A DNA stretch of 64,000 nt from UMGS1649 sp045534225 (GCA_045534225.1 JAZSJJ010000007.1:62001-126000), one strand, 5' to 3'. Numbered from the stretch's first letter, positions 8,043-18,420 are shown. Numbers and translations are program-made. Notes: a model not told the origin generated them from the letters alone.

Positions 8043-8054
8043 CTTTTGTTCATA

Positions 8055-9269
8055 TTATTTATTTTGTTGTTCCTCTTGTTTCTCTTCTATAACATCTTTT
8101 ACTTCTTCAGTTGTCTCTTGAGTTTCAATTGGTTTGTTTTCAGGCACAGGTTCAACAGGAACTTCTACCTTTACTTCACGTTTTCCTCTACTTGCAACTA
8201 ACATTGCTGTTACAACAAATATAACAACAACACTTCCTGCTATAACAAGAAGATATGTCATATTAGAATCTACAAATTCTACTACTTCCTTCTTTTCTTC
8301 TGTTTTAGTGCCTTCGGCTATCTCTACATCTTTATTTACTAAAACAAATTTCCCTTCACCAGAAATTTTTAAGTTATAATATCCATCTTCTTTACCAATG
8401 TTTGTTTGAACAAGTTTCAAACTACCATCTTTAGTGTTATAGTTATATACTTTTGCATCAGTAGTTATTTCACTCTTAACTGCATCTGTTTCCTTAACTC
8501 TTACTATTGTACCCTCTGGGAATCTATTTCCATCTAAGAATTTTAGAACAATTCCTTTTGAAGAAACAGTTTTAGAAACATCCTCGTCCTTTGCCACAGT
8601 ATTAATATTCATGTACACATCCACGTCTGTTACTGTTTCAATTTTACTTCCATAGAACACAAATTGATTTCCACCTGCATTTACAACAAGCGTATTTTTA
8701 CTTGATGCAGAAATTGCAGATAATAATTCTTTAGAAATCTTGGTATTATTTGTGGCATCAACAATAACATCCTTAGTAGAAGTTCTAATATATTTAATAT
8801 GGTCTGCTGTTATCTCTTCATTTTTTAATTCTATTTTTTCTTTTCCATCCAATTCAACTCTAACCGGATCAGTAATAACTGGTTCATCATCTTCAGGTTG
8901 TACATTGCCAGAAGTAGCATTCGGTGCTGTCGCATAACCTTCGTCCGGATCCACATTACCTGATGTTGCGTTTGGCGCTGTCGCATAATCCTCATCACAA
9001 TCGTCACCTACATTGCCAGAAGTAGCATTTGGTGCTGTCGCATAATCTTCATCTGGATTTACATTACCTGATGTTGCATTACTTCCAGTGGCCGCATCTC
9101 TATCCGGAACATATATTGCTAACGAATCTTGTTCTAAATTTATTTTATATCCTTCTATTTTTGCTAATCTATCTATGCTTGTTACTTTTCCCAAAGTAAA
9201 GCCAAGTCCAAATATTAACGTTATTGCTAGTGTGATTCTCCACGAAATCATATTCTTATTTTCTTTCAT
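8055..9269 (-). CDS. Bitopic membrane protein with tandem ATAPNATSGNV repeats
   Basis: Product of 404 residues, function not recognised. Layout: short cytoplasmic N-terminus, hydrophobic segment at about 9-27, an acidic linker with four tandem repeats (59-123), a beta-rich ectodomain (about 130-330), a second hydrophobic segment (about 341-363, LLVIAGSVVVIFVVTAMLVA), a basic stop-transfer (RGKREVK) and an acidic glutamate-rich tail. The repeats are rich in Thr, Ser, Asn and Pro and look like an extended wall-spanning stalk. No LPXTG sorting motif is present; the C-terminus is anchored by the membrane segment instead. ATG 9269 follows AAGGGG. It lies upstream of the TraX-VanW-DltA operon. Confidence 0.75.
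   Translation of the reverse strand: MKENKNMISWRITLAITLIFGLGFTLGKVTSIDRLAKIEGYKINLEQDSLAIYVPDRDAATGSNATSGNVNPDEDYATAPNATSGNVGDDCDEDYATAPNATSGNVDPDEGYATAPNATSGNVQPEDDEPVITDPVRVELDGKEKIELKNEEITADHIKYIRTSTKDVIVDATNNTKISKELLSAISASSKNTLVVNAGGNQFVFYGSKIETVTDVDVYMNINTVAKDEDVSKTVSSKGIVLKFLDGNRFPEGTIVRVKETDAVKSEITTDAKVYNYNTKDGSLKLVQTNIGKEDGYYNLKISGEGKFVLVNKDVEIAEGTKTEEKKEVVEFVDSNMTYLLVIAGSVVVIFVVTAMLVASRGKREVKVEVPVEPVPENKPIETQETTEEVKDVIEEKQEEQQNK
8901..9095 (-). repeat. Four coding tandem repeats of about 16-20 codons
   Basis: The peptide unit is ATxxNATSGNV with an acidic spacer (NPDEDY, GDDCDEDY, DPDEGY). The first copy differs (ATGSNATSGNV); the other three share ATAPNATSGNV. DNA copies differ at silent positions, so they are not very recent duplications. 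Confidence 0.85.
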
Positions 9270-9336
9270 AATATACCCCTTAAATTATACGATAATGTTA
9301 TCACAAACATAATATATATTGCAATAATATGCATAA

Positions 9337-9361
9337 AAATAGCAGGTATAACCTGCTATTT
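9337..9361 (-). terminator. Terminator after rpoC
   Basis: Minus strand: AAATAGCAGGT, 3-base loop, ACCTGCTATTT followed by TT, immediately past the rpoC stop codon. Confidence 0.8.
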
Positions 9362-9363
9362 TA

Positions 9364-12300
9364 TTATTCATATATGTTATCTATGATTGTACTAGCTACT
9401 ATATCATCATCTATGTGAGATACTTCTGTATCTTTTGAAGATAATCTAATATCTGAGTAATCTACGAGCCCTGTTCCTGCTGGAATTAATCTACCAATGA
9501 TTACGTTTTCTTTTAATCCTAGTAACTTATCTGTCTTACCTTTAACTGCTGCATCTGTTAATACTCTAGCTGTTTCTTGGAATGATGCTGAAGATAAGAA
9601 TGAATCTGTAAGTAACGCAACTTTTGTAATACCTAATAATTCTCTCTTACCAGTAGCTTCTTTCTTACCTTGTTCTCTAGCTTCTTTATTAGCAGACTTG
9701 AATTCATTTATATCTACCATAGAAGCAGCAACTAGGTTAGTTTCACCGCTATCCAAAACTCTAACTTTTCTTAACATTTGTTTTGCAACAATTTCAATGT
9801 GTTTATCATTAATGTTAACACCTTGAGTTCTATATGCTTTTTGAATTTCTTGGATGATGTAGTTTTGAACTGCAACTTCTCCATTAATTCTAATAACATC
9901 GTGTGGATCTAATGAACCTTCAGTAAGTCTTGCACCAGCTTCTATTACATCGCCATCTTTTACAAGAGGTCTTGCACTATAGATTGGGTATCTCATGCTT
10001 GTGCCTTCTTCGTTTGTTACAATTACGTCTTTATTTAGATCATCTACAGCTTCTACTCTTACAGTACCAGCTATTTCTGTAACAATCGCAACACCCTTTG
10101 GTTTTCTCGCTTCGAATAATTCTTCAACACGAGGAAGACCTTGTGTGATATCTGCGCCACCAGCAACACCACCAGTATGGATAGTTCTCATTGTTAACTG
10201 AGTACCTGGTTCACCGATTGATTGTGCAGCAATTATACCAACTGCTTCACCAACATTAATTGGTTCACCTGTTGCAAGGTTTTTACCATAACACTTAGCA
10301 CATACGCCTCTTCCCATATCACAAGTAAGAGCTGAACGTATCTTAACTTTAGTGTATCCTAAATCCATTATTTGTTTTCCGATTGCTGTAGAAATGTATG
10401 TATCTCTTGTAAATACTACATTGCCTTCTGCATCTTTAATATCTTCAGCTAAGTATCTACCTTCTAATCTTTCAAGTAGTTTTTCTATAGCTTCTCCACT
10501 TTCCATGATAGCTTCAACATAAAGACCGTCTTCTGTTCCACAATCTTCTGAAGTTATTATAACTTCTTGGTTAACGTCAACTAGTCTTCTTGTTAAGTAA
10601 CCAGAGTCTGCTGTTCTTAGGGCTGTATCGGCAAGACCTTTACGAGCACCGTGTGAAGAAATGAAGTATTCTAGAACATCTAGACCATCTCTAAAGCTTG
10701 ATCTGATTGGTATTTCTACCGCTTTACCTGATGTATCTGCCATAAGTCCACGGATACCAGATAATTGTCTCATTTGTTTTGGGTTACCTCTGGCACCAGT
10801 GTGAGCCATGATACGCACTGGGTTTTTGATGTTAGGGTTCTTCATGATAGCATCTTGAATGTCATCAGTAGCTTTACCCCAAATCTTAACAACTTCGTTG
10901 TATCTTTGTTCATCAGATATAAGACCACGTTTGTAGTTTTTATATACTTTATCTACGGCTTCATCAGCTTCTTTTAGTATTTGATCTCTTTCAGGTGGAA
11001 CTTCCATATCTGCTACAGAAACTGTAATAGCACTTACTGTAGAATATTTGTAACCTAAAGATTTGATATTATCTAGCATTACTGCTGTATCTGGAATACC
11101 AAATTTTTCGATACTCATATCTATTATTTGTCCTATTTCCTTCTTTCTAACAGGGAATTCTATTTCTTGTCTGAAAGCGTTTTCAGGATTTGTTCTATCT
11201 ACATATCCTAGAGTTTGTGGAATAATACCATTGAATATTATTCTACCAACTGTTGTATCTATTATCTTAGATACTTTCTTACCATCTATTTCCTTAGTTA
11301 CTCTAAGTTTAATAGGTGCATGAAGTCCAACCACTTTTTGGTCATATGCCATTAAAGCTTCGTCTTCATCTTTGAATACTTTACCAACACCTGGTTCATC
11401 ATCATATTCAACTGTTAAGTAGTAGCTTCCAAGTATCATATCTTGTGATGGTACTGTAACTGCTTTACCATCTTGTGGTTTTAACAAGTTGTTTGATGCA
11501 AGCATTAAGAATTTAGCTTCTGATTGAGCTTCTGGTGATAATGGTACGTGTACAGCCATTTGGTCACCATCGAAGTCGGCGTTAAACGCAGCACAAACTA
11601 ACGGATGTAGTTTTATTGCTCTACCTTCAACTAGAACTGGTTCGAATGCTTGGATACCAAGTCTGTGTAGAGTTGGAGCACGGTTTAATAATACTGGTCT
11701 GTCTTGGATAACATCTTCAAGAACATCCCAAACTTCAACTGCTGCTCTTTCTACCATTCTCTTAGCATTTTTAATGTTGAATGCTAATTCTCTTTTTACT
11801 AGTTCTTTCATTACAAATGGTTTGAATAATTCAAGTGCCATTTCACGTGGTAATCCACATTGGTAAATCTTAAGTTCAGGACCAACAACGATAACTGAAC
11901 GTCCAGAATAGTCAACTCTCTTACCAAGTAGGTTTTGTCTAAATCTACCTTGTTTTCCTTTTAACATATCTGATAAAGATTTAAGTGGTCTGTTTCCAGC
12001 ACCTGCTACTGGTCCCCCACGTCTTCCATTGTCTATTAAAGCGTCTACTGATTCTTGTAGCATTCTCTTTTCATTTCTTATGATAATGTCTGGTGCTTCA
12101 AGTTCAATAAGTCTCTTTAATCTGTTATTTCTGTTTATAACTCTTCTATATAGGTCATTTAGGTCAGAAGTAGCAAATCTACCACCATCTAATTGAACCA
12201 TTGGTCTTAAATCTGGTGGAATAACTGGTATTACTTCTAGTACCATCCATTCTGGTCTATTTCCAGATTCAATAAATGCTTCTATTGTTTCTAAACGTTT

Positions 12301-12939
12301 AATTAATTTCAAACGTTTTTGAGAAGTAGCTGTTTCAAGAGCTTTTCTAATTTCTTTTTCTTCTTTATGGAGATCAACTTTAGCTAATAACTCTCTAATA
12401 GCTTCTGCTCCCATTCCAACTACGAATGAATCTTCACCGTATTTTTCAATTGCTTCTCTATAATCTTTTTCAGATAATATTTGCTTATATGAAAGTCCTG
12501 TATCCTTTGGATCCATAACTATATATGCTGCAAAGTATACAACTCTTTCTAAAGCTTTAGGAGAAACGTCTATTATTAGACTCATTCTACTTGGAATTCC
12601 TTTGAAGAACCAGATGTGAGACACTGGTGTTGCAAGTTCAATGTGTCCTAATCTTTCACGTCTTACGCTTTTCTTAGTTACTTCAACACCACATCTGTCA
12701 CATATAATTCCTTTATATCTTATTTTCTTATATTTACCACAATAACATTCCCAGTCTTTTGTTGGCCCGAATATTTTTTCACAGAATAATCCGTCACGTT
12801 CAGGTTTTAGGGATCTATAGTTTATTGTTTCTGGCTTTTTAACTTCACCCTTTGACCATTCTCTTATTTTGTCAGGAGAAGCTATTCCAATACTTAATCT
12901 ATCGAATACTTCTGGATTTACATTATTATTTTCTGCCAT
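9364..12939 (-). CDS. rpoC: DNA-directed RNA polymerase subunit beta'
   Basis: Largest catalytic subunit of RNA polymerase, 1191 residues, a normal length for Firmicutes. The N-terminal zinc site is seen in CYCGKYKKIRYKGIICDRCG (about 60-79), the catalytic metal loop as NADFDGDQMAVH (about 453), the bridge-helix/trigger-loop region as GARKGLADTALRTADSGYLT, and the second zinc cluster as CDMGRGVCAKCYG. ATG 12939 follows a GGAG site and lies 24 bases after the rpoB stop, so the two are one operon. No large lineage insertion is present. Confidence 0.98.
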   Translation of the reverse strand: MAENNNVNPEVFDRLSIGIASPDKIREWSKGEVKKPETINYRSLKPERDGLFCEKIFGPTKDWECYCGKYKKIRYKGIICDRCGVEVTKKSVRRERLGHIELATPVSHIWFFKGIPSRMSLIIDVSPKALERVVYFAAYIVMDPKDTGLSYKQILSEKDYREAIEKYGEDSFVVGMGAEAIRELLAKVDLHKEEKEIRKALETATSQKRLKLIKRLETIEAFIESGNRPEWMVLEVIPVIPPDLRPMVQLDGGRFATSDLNDLYRRVINRNNRLKRLIELEAPDIIIRNEKRMLQESVDALIDNGRRGGPVAGAGNRPLKSLSDMLKGKQGRFRQNLLGKRVDYSGRSVIVVGPELKIYQCGLPREMALELFKPFVMKELVKRELAFNIKNAKRMVERAAVEVWDVLEDVIQDRPVLLNRAPTLHRLGIQAFEPVLVEGRAIKLHPLVCAAFNADFDGDQMAVHVPLSPEAQSEAKFLMLASNNLLKPQDGKAVTVPSQDMILGSYYLTVEYDDEPGVGKVFKDEDEALMAYDQKVVGLHAPIKLRVTKEIDGKKVSKIIDTTVGRIIFNGIIPQTLGYVDRTNPENAFRQEIEFPVRKKEIGQIIDMSIEKFGIPDTAVMLDNIKSLGYKYSTVSAITVSVADMEVPPERDQILKEADEAVDKVYKNYKRGLISDEQRYNEVVKIWGKATDDIQDAIMKNPNIKNPVRIMAHTGARGNPKQMRQLSGIRGLMADTSGKAVEIPIRSSFRDGLDVLEYFISSHGARKGLADTALRTADSGYLTRRLVDVNQEVIITSEDCGTEDGLYVEAIMESGEAIEKLLERLEGRYLAEDIKDAEGNVVFTRDTYISTAIGKQIMDLGYTKVKIRSALTCDMGRGVCAKCYGKNLATGEPINVGEAVGIIAAQSIGEPGTQLTMRTIHTGGVAGGADITQGLPRVEELFEARKPKGVAIVTEIAGTVRVEAVDDLNKDVIVTNEEGTSMRYPIYSARPLVKDGDVIEAGARLTEGSLDPHDVIRINGEVAVQNYIIQEIQKAYRTQGVNINDKHIEIVAKQMLRKVRVLDSGETNLVAASMVDINEFKSANKEAREQGKKEATGKRELLGITKVALLTDSFLSSASFQETARVLTDAAVKGKTDKLLGLKENVIIGRLIPAGTGLVDYSDIRLSSKDTEVSHIDDDIVASTIIDNIYE

Positions 12940-12963
12940 TATACTTTTTCTCCTTCCCTACTA

Positions 12964-15900
12964 CTAAACTTCTTCGTCATCAGCGAAATCATCATCTTCT
13001 GCAAGTTCATATGCTTCTTCGCCGTCTTCATCTTCTATACCCATTCCAGAATCATCATCTAAAACATAGCTTTCAGGATCTATGTCTGTAGTTTCGTAAT
13101 CTGCAGGTAATATTGTTTTTTCTGTTAAGTCTACAGTTTCTCTAACTTCAACTTCATCATTGTGATTGTATAATTTCATATCTAAGCCTAAGCTTTGTAG
13201 TTCTTTAATTAACACTCTGAATGATTCAGGTATTCCTGGTTCTGGAACGCTTTCACCTTTAACGATTGATTCATATGTTTTTAATCTTCCTGAAACGTCA
13301 TCTGATTTAACAGTTAATATTTCTTGAAGAGCATATGCTGCACCGTAAGCTTCAAGAGCCCAAACTTCCATTTCACCAAATCTTTGTCCACCAAATTGTG
13401 CTTTACCACCAAGAGGTTGTTGTGTAACTAAAGAGTATGGTCCAATAGAACGAGCGTGAATCTTATCATCAACTAAGTGGTATAGTTTTAACATGTACAT
13501 ATAACCAACTGTAACTTCGTTATCAAATAATTCACCAGTTCTACCATCTCTTACTGGGAACTTACAAGTTCCGCTTAAACCAGCTTGTTCAAATAATTTT
13601 TCGATGTCTTCTTCTTTAGCACCATCAAATACTGGTGTTGCTACTTTCCATCCAAGTTGTTTTGCTATGTAACCTAGGTGTACCTCAAGTACTTGACCTA
13701 CGTTCATACGAGAAGGTATACCAAGTGGGTTTAATACGATTTGTAGTGGTGTACCATCTGGTAAGTATGGCATATCTTCTCTAGGTAATACTCTAGAAAT
13801 GATACCTTTGTTACCGTGACGTCCACATATCTTGTCACCAACAGATATTTTCTTCTTTTGAGCGATGTATATTCTTACAACTTTGTGTACTCCTGGAGCT
13901 AATTCATCAGAATTTTCTCTTGTATAGATTTTAACATCTATAATTGTACCAGCTTCTCCGTGTGGAACTCTAAGTGAAGTATCTCTTACTTCTCTAGATT
14001 TTTCACCGAATATTGCTCTTAATAGTTTTTCTTCAGCAGTAAGTTCTGTTTCACCCTTAGGAGTTACTTTACCAACAAGGATATCTCCAGGTCTTACTTC
14101 TGCACCTATTCTTATAATACCGTTTTCATCAAGGTCTTTTAACGCATCATCACCAACATTTGGTATTTCACGAGTGATTTCTTCAGGTCCTAGTTTTGTA
14201 TCTCTAGCTTCACAGTCATAATCTTCAATATGAATAGAAGTTAATACATCGTCTTTAACTAGATCTTCTGAAATTAAGATAGCGTCTTCGTAGTTGTATC
14301 CTTCCCAAGTCATGAAACCGATTAGTATATTTTTACCTAATGCCATTTCACCTTGTTCTGTAGAAGAACCATCTACAAGCACATCACCTTTCTTAACTTT
14401 TGTACCAGAAACAACTATTGGTCTTTGGTTTAGGCATGTACCTTGGTTAGAACGTTTAAACTTAGTTAATAAGTGTTCTTCTTTACCTTGTTTTCCTTCA
14501 ACAACAACTTTGTCTCCATCAACATATGTAACCACACCATCTTGGCCAGCTACTATACATGTACCAGAGTCTTGTGCTGCTTTATATTCTATTCCTGTTC
14601 CTATAATTGGAGCTTCTGCTTTTATTAATGGAACTGCTTGACGTTGCATGTTAGATCCCATTAGCGAACGTTTAGCGTCATCGCTTTCAAGGAATGGTAT
14701 CATTGCTGTAGCAACAGATACTAATTGTTTTGGAGAAACGTCCATGTAATCTACTTTATCTGGAGATACTTCAAGGATTTCTCTTACGCATCTAACTTTA
14801 ATTTTCTTGTTTACAAATCTACCTTCAGCATCTAATGGTTCGTTTGCTTGAGCGATTATGTAATTATCTTCAGTATCTGCTGTCATATATTCTATGTCAT
14901 CAGTTACTTTTCCTGTTTCCTTATCTACTCTTCTATATGGAGCTTCAATAAATCCGTATCTATTGATTCTTCCATATGTAGGAAGTGAAGATATAAGTCC
15001 TATGTTTGGTCCTTCTGGAGATTCAATAGGACATAGTCTACCATAGTGAGAATAGTGAACGTCACGAACTTCGAATCCAGCTCTATCACGTGTAAGACCA
15101 CCAGGTCCTAACGCAGATATTCTTCTCTTATGTGTTAACTCAGCTAGTGGGTTAATTTGATCCATGAATTGAGATAATTGACTGCTTCCAAAGAACTCTT
15201 TAATTGCTCCAACAACTGGTTTGATGTTTATTAACATTTGTGGAGTTGTAACATCCATATCTTGTGTAGCCATTCTTTCACGAACAACTCTTTCAAGTCT
15301 TGTTAAACCAATTCTAAATTGGTTTTGTAATAATTCACCAACGCATCTAACTCTTCTGTTTCCTAAATGGTCGATATCTTCGATTTTACCCATACCATTG
15401 TAGAAGTTTACGAAGTAGTTAATAGATGAAACGATATCATCAAATGTAATATGTTTTACAACTAATTCTTCTCTTCTCTTCTTTATTTCTTTTTGTAAAG
15501 CTTTTTCGTCTTTACCTTCCATTTTTTCTACTATTTCTTTTAATACTGGTAAATGAACATCTTCTTTGATAACCATTTTATCTACTTCAATACCAAGATA
15601 TTTAGAAATGTCTACTGTATTGTTACCAATAACTTTAACTTTCTTTCCGTTCTTATCTACGTATACAACATTGATACCAGATTGTCTGATATTTTCAGCA
15701 ACGTCTGCAGTGATCTTTTCACCTTTCTTAACGAATAGTTCTCCTGTTTCTCCGTTAACAACATCTTCAGCTGCTATTTCGCCAGTTATTCTAGTAGCAA
15801 GATTTAATTTCTTGTTGTATTTATATCTACCTACTCTAGACAGGTCGTATCTTCTTTCATCGAACATTAAACCATATAATAGTTGCTCAGCAGCATCTAC

Positions 15901-16635
15901 ATGTAAAGGTTCACTTGGTCTTAATTTCTTATAGATTTCAAGAAGTGCTGCGTTTGTAGTCTTAGAAGGATCTTTTTCAAGAGTTGCTGCAATTAGATCA
16001 TCTTCAAATAAATCTAATATATCAGCATCTTTTTCTATTCCTAATGCTCTTACAAATGTAGTTATAGGTAGTTTACGAGTTCTATCTACCTTTATCCATA
16101 GCATGTCTTGAAGGTCTGATTCAAATTCTAACCATGTACCTCTGTTAGGCATAACTGTTCCATTGAAAGTAATTTTACCCGTTTTATCTTTTATTCTATC
16201 AAAATATACACCTGGGCTTCTAACTAATTGGCTTACTACAACTCTTTCAGCACCGTTAATTATGAATGTTCCATTCTCCGTCATTAGAGGGAAATCACCC
16301 ATGAATATTTCTTGCTCTTTTATTTCACTTGTTTCCTTGTTTAAAAGACGCACTTTAACTTGCAAACGAGAGGCATATGTAGTGTTCCTTTCTTTTGCTT
16401 GCTCAATAGAGTATTTTGTTTCATCTTCTAATCTATAGTCAACAAACTCAAGCATTAAATTTCCTGAGTAGTCAACTATTGGAGATATGTCATGAAAAAC
16501 ATCTCTAAGTCCAGAATCTAAAAACCATTTATAAGATGATTTTTGCACCTCAATAAGATCTGGCATGTCAATAACTTCTGCGATTTTTGAAAAACTCTTT
16601 CTTGTTGTTTTTCCATTTTTTACTTCGTGAACCAC
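12964..16635 (-). CDS. rpoB: DNA-directed RNA polymerase subunit beta
   Basis: Second large subunit of RNA polymerase, 1223 residues. The rifampicin-binding region reads FFGSSQLSQFMDQINP and ELTHKRRISALGPGGL (about 485-520), the unaltered rifampicin-sensitive type at its usual resistance positions. SYGRL-type and KxGDK motifs follow. The C-terminus carries an acidic tail (DDDFADDEEV). Translation starts at GTG 16635, behind GGGGG. Unlike many Firmicutes, no rplJ-rplL genes lie directly upstream: the next gene is divergent, and rpoBC has its own promoter and leader. Confidence 0.98.
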   Translation of the reverse strand: MVHEVKNGKTTRKSFSKIAEVIDMPDLIEVQKSSYKWFLDSGLRDVFHDISPIVDYSGNLMLEFVDYRLEDETKYSIEQAKERNTTYASRLQVKVRLLNKETSEIKEQEIFMGDFPLMTENGTFIINGAERVVVSQLVRSPGVYFDRIKDKTGKITFNGTVMPNRGTWLEFESDLQDMLWIKVDRTRKLPITTFVRALGIEKDADILDLFEDDLIAATLEKDPSKTTNAALLEIYKKLRPSEPLHVDAAEQLLYGLMFDERRYDLSRVGRYKYNKKLNLATRITGEIAAEDVVNGETGELFVKKGEKITADVAENIRQSGINVVYVDKNGKKVKVIGNNTVDISKYLGIEVDKMVIKEDVHLPVLKEIVEKMEGKDEKALQKEIKKRREELVVKHITFDDIVSSINYFVNFYNGMGKIEDIDHLGNRRVRCVGELLQNQFRIGLTRLERVVRERMATQDMDVTTPQMLINIKPVVGAIKEFFGSSQLSQFMDQINPLAELTHKRRISALGPGGLTRDRAGFEVRDVHYSHYGRLCPIESPEGPNIGLISSLPTYGRINRYGFIEAPYRRVDKETGKVTDDIEYMTADTEDNYIIAQANEPLDAEGRFVNKKIKVRCVREILEVSPDKVDYMDVSPKQLVSVATAMIPFLESDDAKRSLMGSNMQRQAVPLIKAEAPIIGTGIEYKAAQDSGTCIVAGQDGVVTYVDGDKVVVEGKQGKEEHLLTKFKRSNQGTCLNQRPIVVSGTKVKKGDVLVDGSSTEQGEMALGKNILIGFMTWEGYNYEDAILISEDLVKDDVLTSIHIEDYDCEARDTKLGPEEITREIPNVGDDALKDLDENGIIRIGAEVRPGDILVGKVTPKGETELTAEEKLLRAIFGEKSREVRDTSLRVPHGEAGTIIDVKIYTRENSDELAPGVHKVVRIYIAQKKKISVGDKICGRHGNKGIISRVLPREDMPYLPDGTPLQIVLNPLGIPSRMNVGQVLEVHLGYIAKQLGWKVATPVFDGAKEEDIEKLFEQAGLSGTCKFPVRDGRTGELFDNEVTVGYMYMLKLYHLVDDKIHARSIGPYSLVTQQPLGGKAQFGGQRFGEMEVWALEAYGAAYALQEILTVKSDDVSGRLKTYESIVKGESVPEPGIPESFRVLIKELQSLGLDMKLYNHNDEVEVRETVDLTEKTILPADYETTDIDPESYVLDDDSGMGIEDEDGEEAYELAEDDDFADDEEV

Positions 16636-16698
16636 TTCAAATTCCCCCTAAAAATATAAGTTTATTTACATAAAATATTCGTATAAACGACAAAAAGT

Positions 16699-16727
16699 CA
16701 AACTGATTTTACCCTAAAATCAATTTG
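16699..16727 (-). promoter_or_regulatory. Hairpin in the rpoB leader (possible attenuator)
   Basis: On the minus strand CAAATTGATTTTA and TAAAATCAGTTTG form a 13-bp stem with one mismatch around GGG, then ACTTTTTG. It lies inside the roughly 200-nt leader between the predicted promoter and the rpoB start, so it could act as an attenuator or simply as a processing/stability element. Confidence 0.5.
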
Positions 16728-16839
16728 ATACATACATATTAACTTTTACTCCGTTACAAATATTTTTTTCAACAATTGTACCATCCTTAAACACTTTAGT
16801 TTACATAGTTTTTCGAATGTTACGATAAACATTTCGTAT

Positions 16840-16868
16840 ATTTTATCACACAAATTATTGTTTGTCAA
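16840..16868 (-). promoter_or_regulatory. Promoter of rpoB-rpoC
   Basis: Minus strand: TTGACA (16868-16863), 17-base spacer, TAAAAT (16845-16840). Predicted start near 16833. The rest of the 436-base divergent gap (16870-17041) is A+T-rich without further recognised signals except a weaker TATAAT at 17042-17047 that probably serves the plus-strand gene. Confidence 0.75.
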
Positions 16869-17071
16869 CGAAAAAATGTTATTTTAAGCACTTTTTTCTT
16901 TCCCCGTCAAGCTTAATATACGAACTTAACATCTATTTAAGATTATATATCGTTTTTTACTTTAATTCAAGCAGTTTTCACGAACTTTTTTCAAATAATT
17001 TTTATTATCTTTTTTAGCTTTAACTTTTGATAAATTTATAGTATAATAGCATAAAGTTAAAGGAGGTATTT

Positions 17072-17791
17072 ATGAACTGCATAAGATTACCACTTAAATA
17101 TGTTAAAAACGCAAGAGATTTAGGAGGATACTGTACAAAAGATAATAAGATTACCAAATTTAAGACATTTGTTAGAAGCAGCAGGCTAACAGACCTTACC
17201 AAAGAAGATAATGAATTCTTAAAGAAATATGGAATTACAGATATTATAGATCTTAGGGGAGTTACTAAAATTCAAGCTACATTTGTTAGCGATGATAATA
17301 TTGATGGGGATTATTTCAAATTCTACTATCTTCCACTCTCTAACAAAGAAAGTGAAGAATATTCCAAAGCGCATGAATTAGAACCAAATTTTGATTTTGG
17401 TGAAGCATATAAATTTATGCTAAACAACAAAGAAAAAGTAAAACAAATATTCACAGTATTTGCAGAAGCTAAAGGCGGCGTTCTTTTCCACTGCACAGCA
17501 GGCAAAGACAGAACAGGCACTGTTGCAGCACTACTTTTGGGTTTATGTGGTGTAGATGATTTAGATATAATTGCAAACTACCAAGTAACAGAAACATATA
17601 TTTCAGGTTCTACATTCCTAGATACATATGCCGAAAGCGTACAAAAATCCGATGCAAAATACATCAGAACATTAATTATGAGATTAAAAGAAACATATGG
17701 AACATACGAAAACTATCTTTTAAGCTGTGGACTAAGTGAAGAAACATTAAATAAGATTAAAGATAAGTTTTTAGAAGATTTTGTTGTGTAA
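17072..17791 (+). CDS. Tyrosine-protein phosphatase family protein
   Basis: Predicted protein-tyrosine or phosphoinositide phosphatase of the bacterial Y_phosphatase3 type, 239 residues, soluble. The catalytic P-loop is HCTAGKDRTG near residue 139 (CX5R with Cys and Arg both present). The N-terminal NARDLGGY and the IIDLRG strand are also typical of this family. ATG 17072 follows AAAGGAGG. It is followed 11 bases later by a small membrane-protein gene, so the two are probably co-transcribed. The substrate is unknown; family members act on capsule-regulating kinases or phospholipids. Confidence 0.85.
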   Translation: MNCIRLPLKYVKNARDLGGYCTKDNKITKFKTFVRSSRLTDLTKEDNEFLKKYGITDIIDLRGVTKIQATFVSDDNIDGDYFKFYYLPLSNKESEEYSKAHELEPNFDFGEAYKFMLNNKEKVKQIFTVFAEAKGGVLFHCTAGKDRTGTVAALLLGLCGVDDLDIIANYQVTETYISGSTFLDTYAESVQKSDAKYIRTLIMRLKETYGTYENYLLSCGLSEETLNKIKDKFLEDFVV

Positions 17792-17802
17792 GGAGTGATT
17801 AA

Positions 17803-18420
17803 ATGAACTTAACATTTAAGAAGATATTTGCTTCTATTATAACTGGACTAATTGTAATTTCTGCTATTTTTATAATCGCATTCGCTCTTTATTTTTGGAA
17901 ACTTTGCAAAGACTGCGGGCTAGGAAAATTTCGTTCCTTTTCGGTCGAAGCATACAACAATTTTGCTAAACAAGATGAAGTTATGCCCACAATAAACGAA
18001 ATCGGGAACTATACAAAAATAACAACCGAAGAATATATTCACCGTTCCCTTTTTATGGATAAAGAAGTATATATTCTAAATGTACAATTCGAATCCAGCG
18101 AATATCAAAAGCAAAAAGAACTTTTAGAAACAAAATATACATATCAAGCCGACTTTATAACCCAAGAATATGCAGAATTGCCTGAAATATTCCCCGGTTT
18201 CCTATTAGGTGGATATGTTTTTAAAACTTTATCGTTAGAAACTTATAATCTAACTTATCCAAAACAATTATATTTTATAGGAATATCTGATGCAACAAGC
18301 GAAATTATATACATCTCTTTTTCGGATATTGATTTAGACTATGTTTATGAACAATTCAACGATTTTTTAAAACACGAATGCGATTGGAAACATTTTAATA
18401 AAATAAAAAAGAGCGGTTAA
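17803..18420 (+). CDS. Hypothetical single-span membrane protein
   Basis: Not recognised. The product is 205 residues with one hydrophobic segment at about 8-32 (ASIITGLIVISAIFIIAFAL) and a charged, aromatic-rich domain after it that contains several tyrosines. ATG 17803 follows AAGGAGTGATTAA, 11 bases after the phosphatase stop codon, so they share a message. The stop codon is inside the stem of the terminator. Possibly a membrane partner or substrate of the phosphatase, by position only. Confidence 0.7.
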   Translation: MNLTFKKIFASIITGLIVISAIFIIAFALYFWKLCKDCGLGKFRSFSVEAYNNFAKQDEVMPTINEIGNYTKITTEEYIHRSLFMDKEVYILNVQFESSEYQKQKELLETKYTYQADFITQEYAELPEIFPGFLLGGYVFKTLSLETYNLTYPKQLYFIGISDATSEIIYISFSDIDLDYVYEQFNDFLKHECDWKHFNKIKKSG

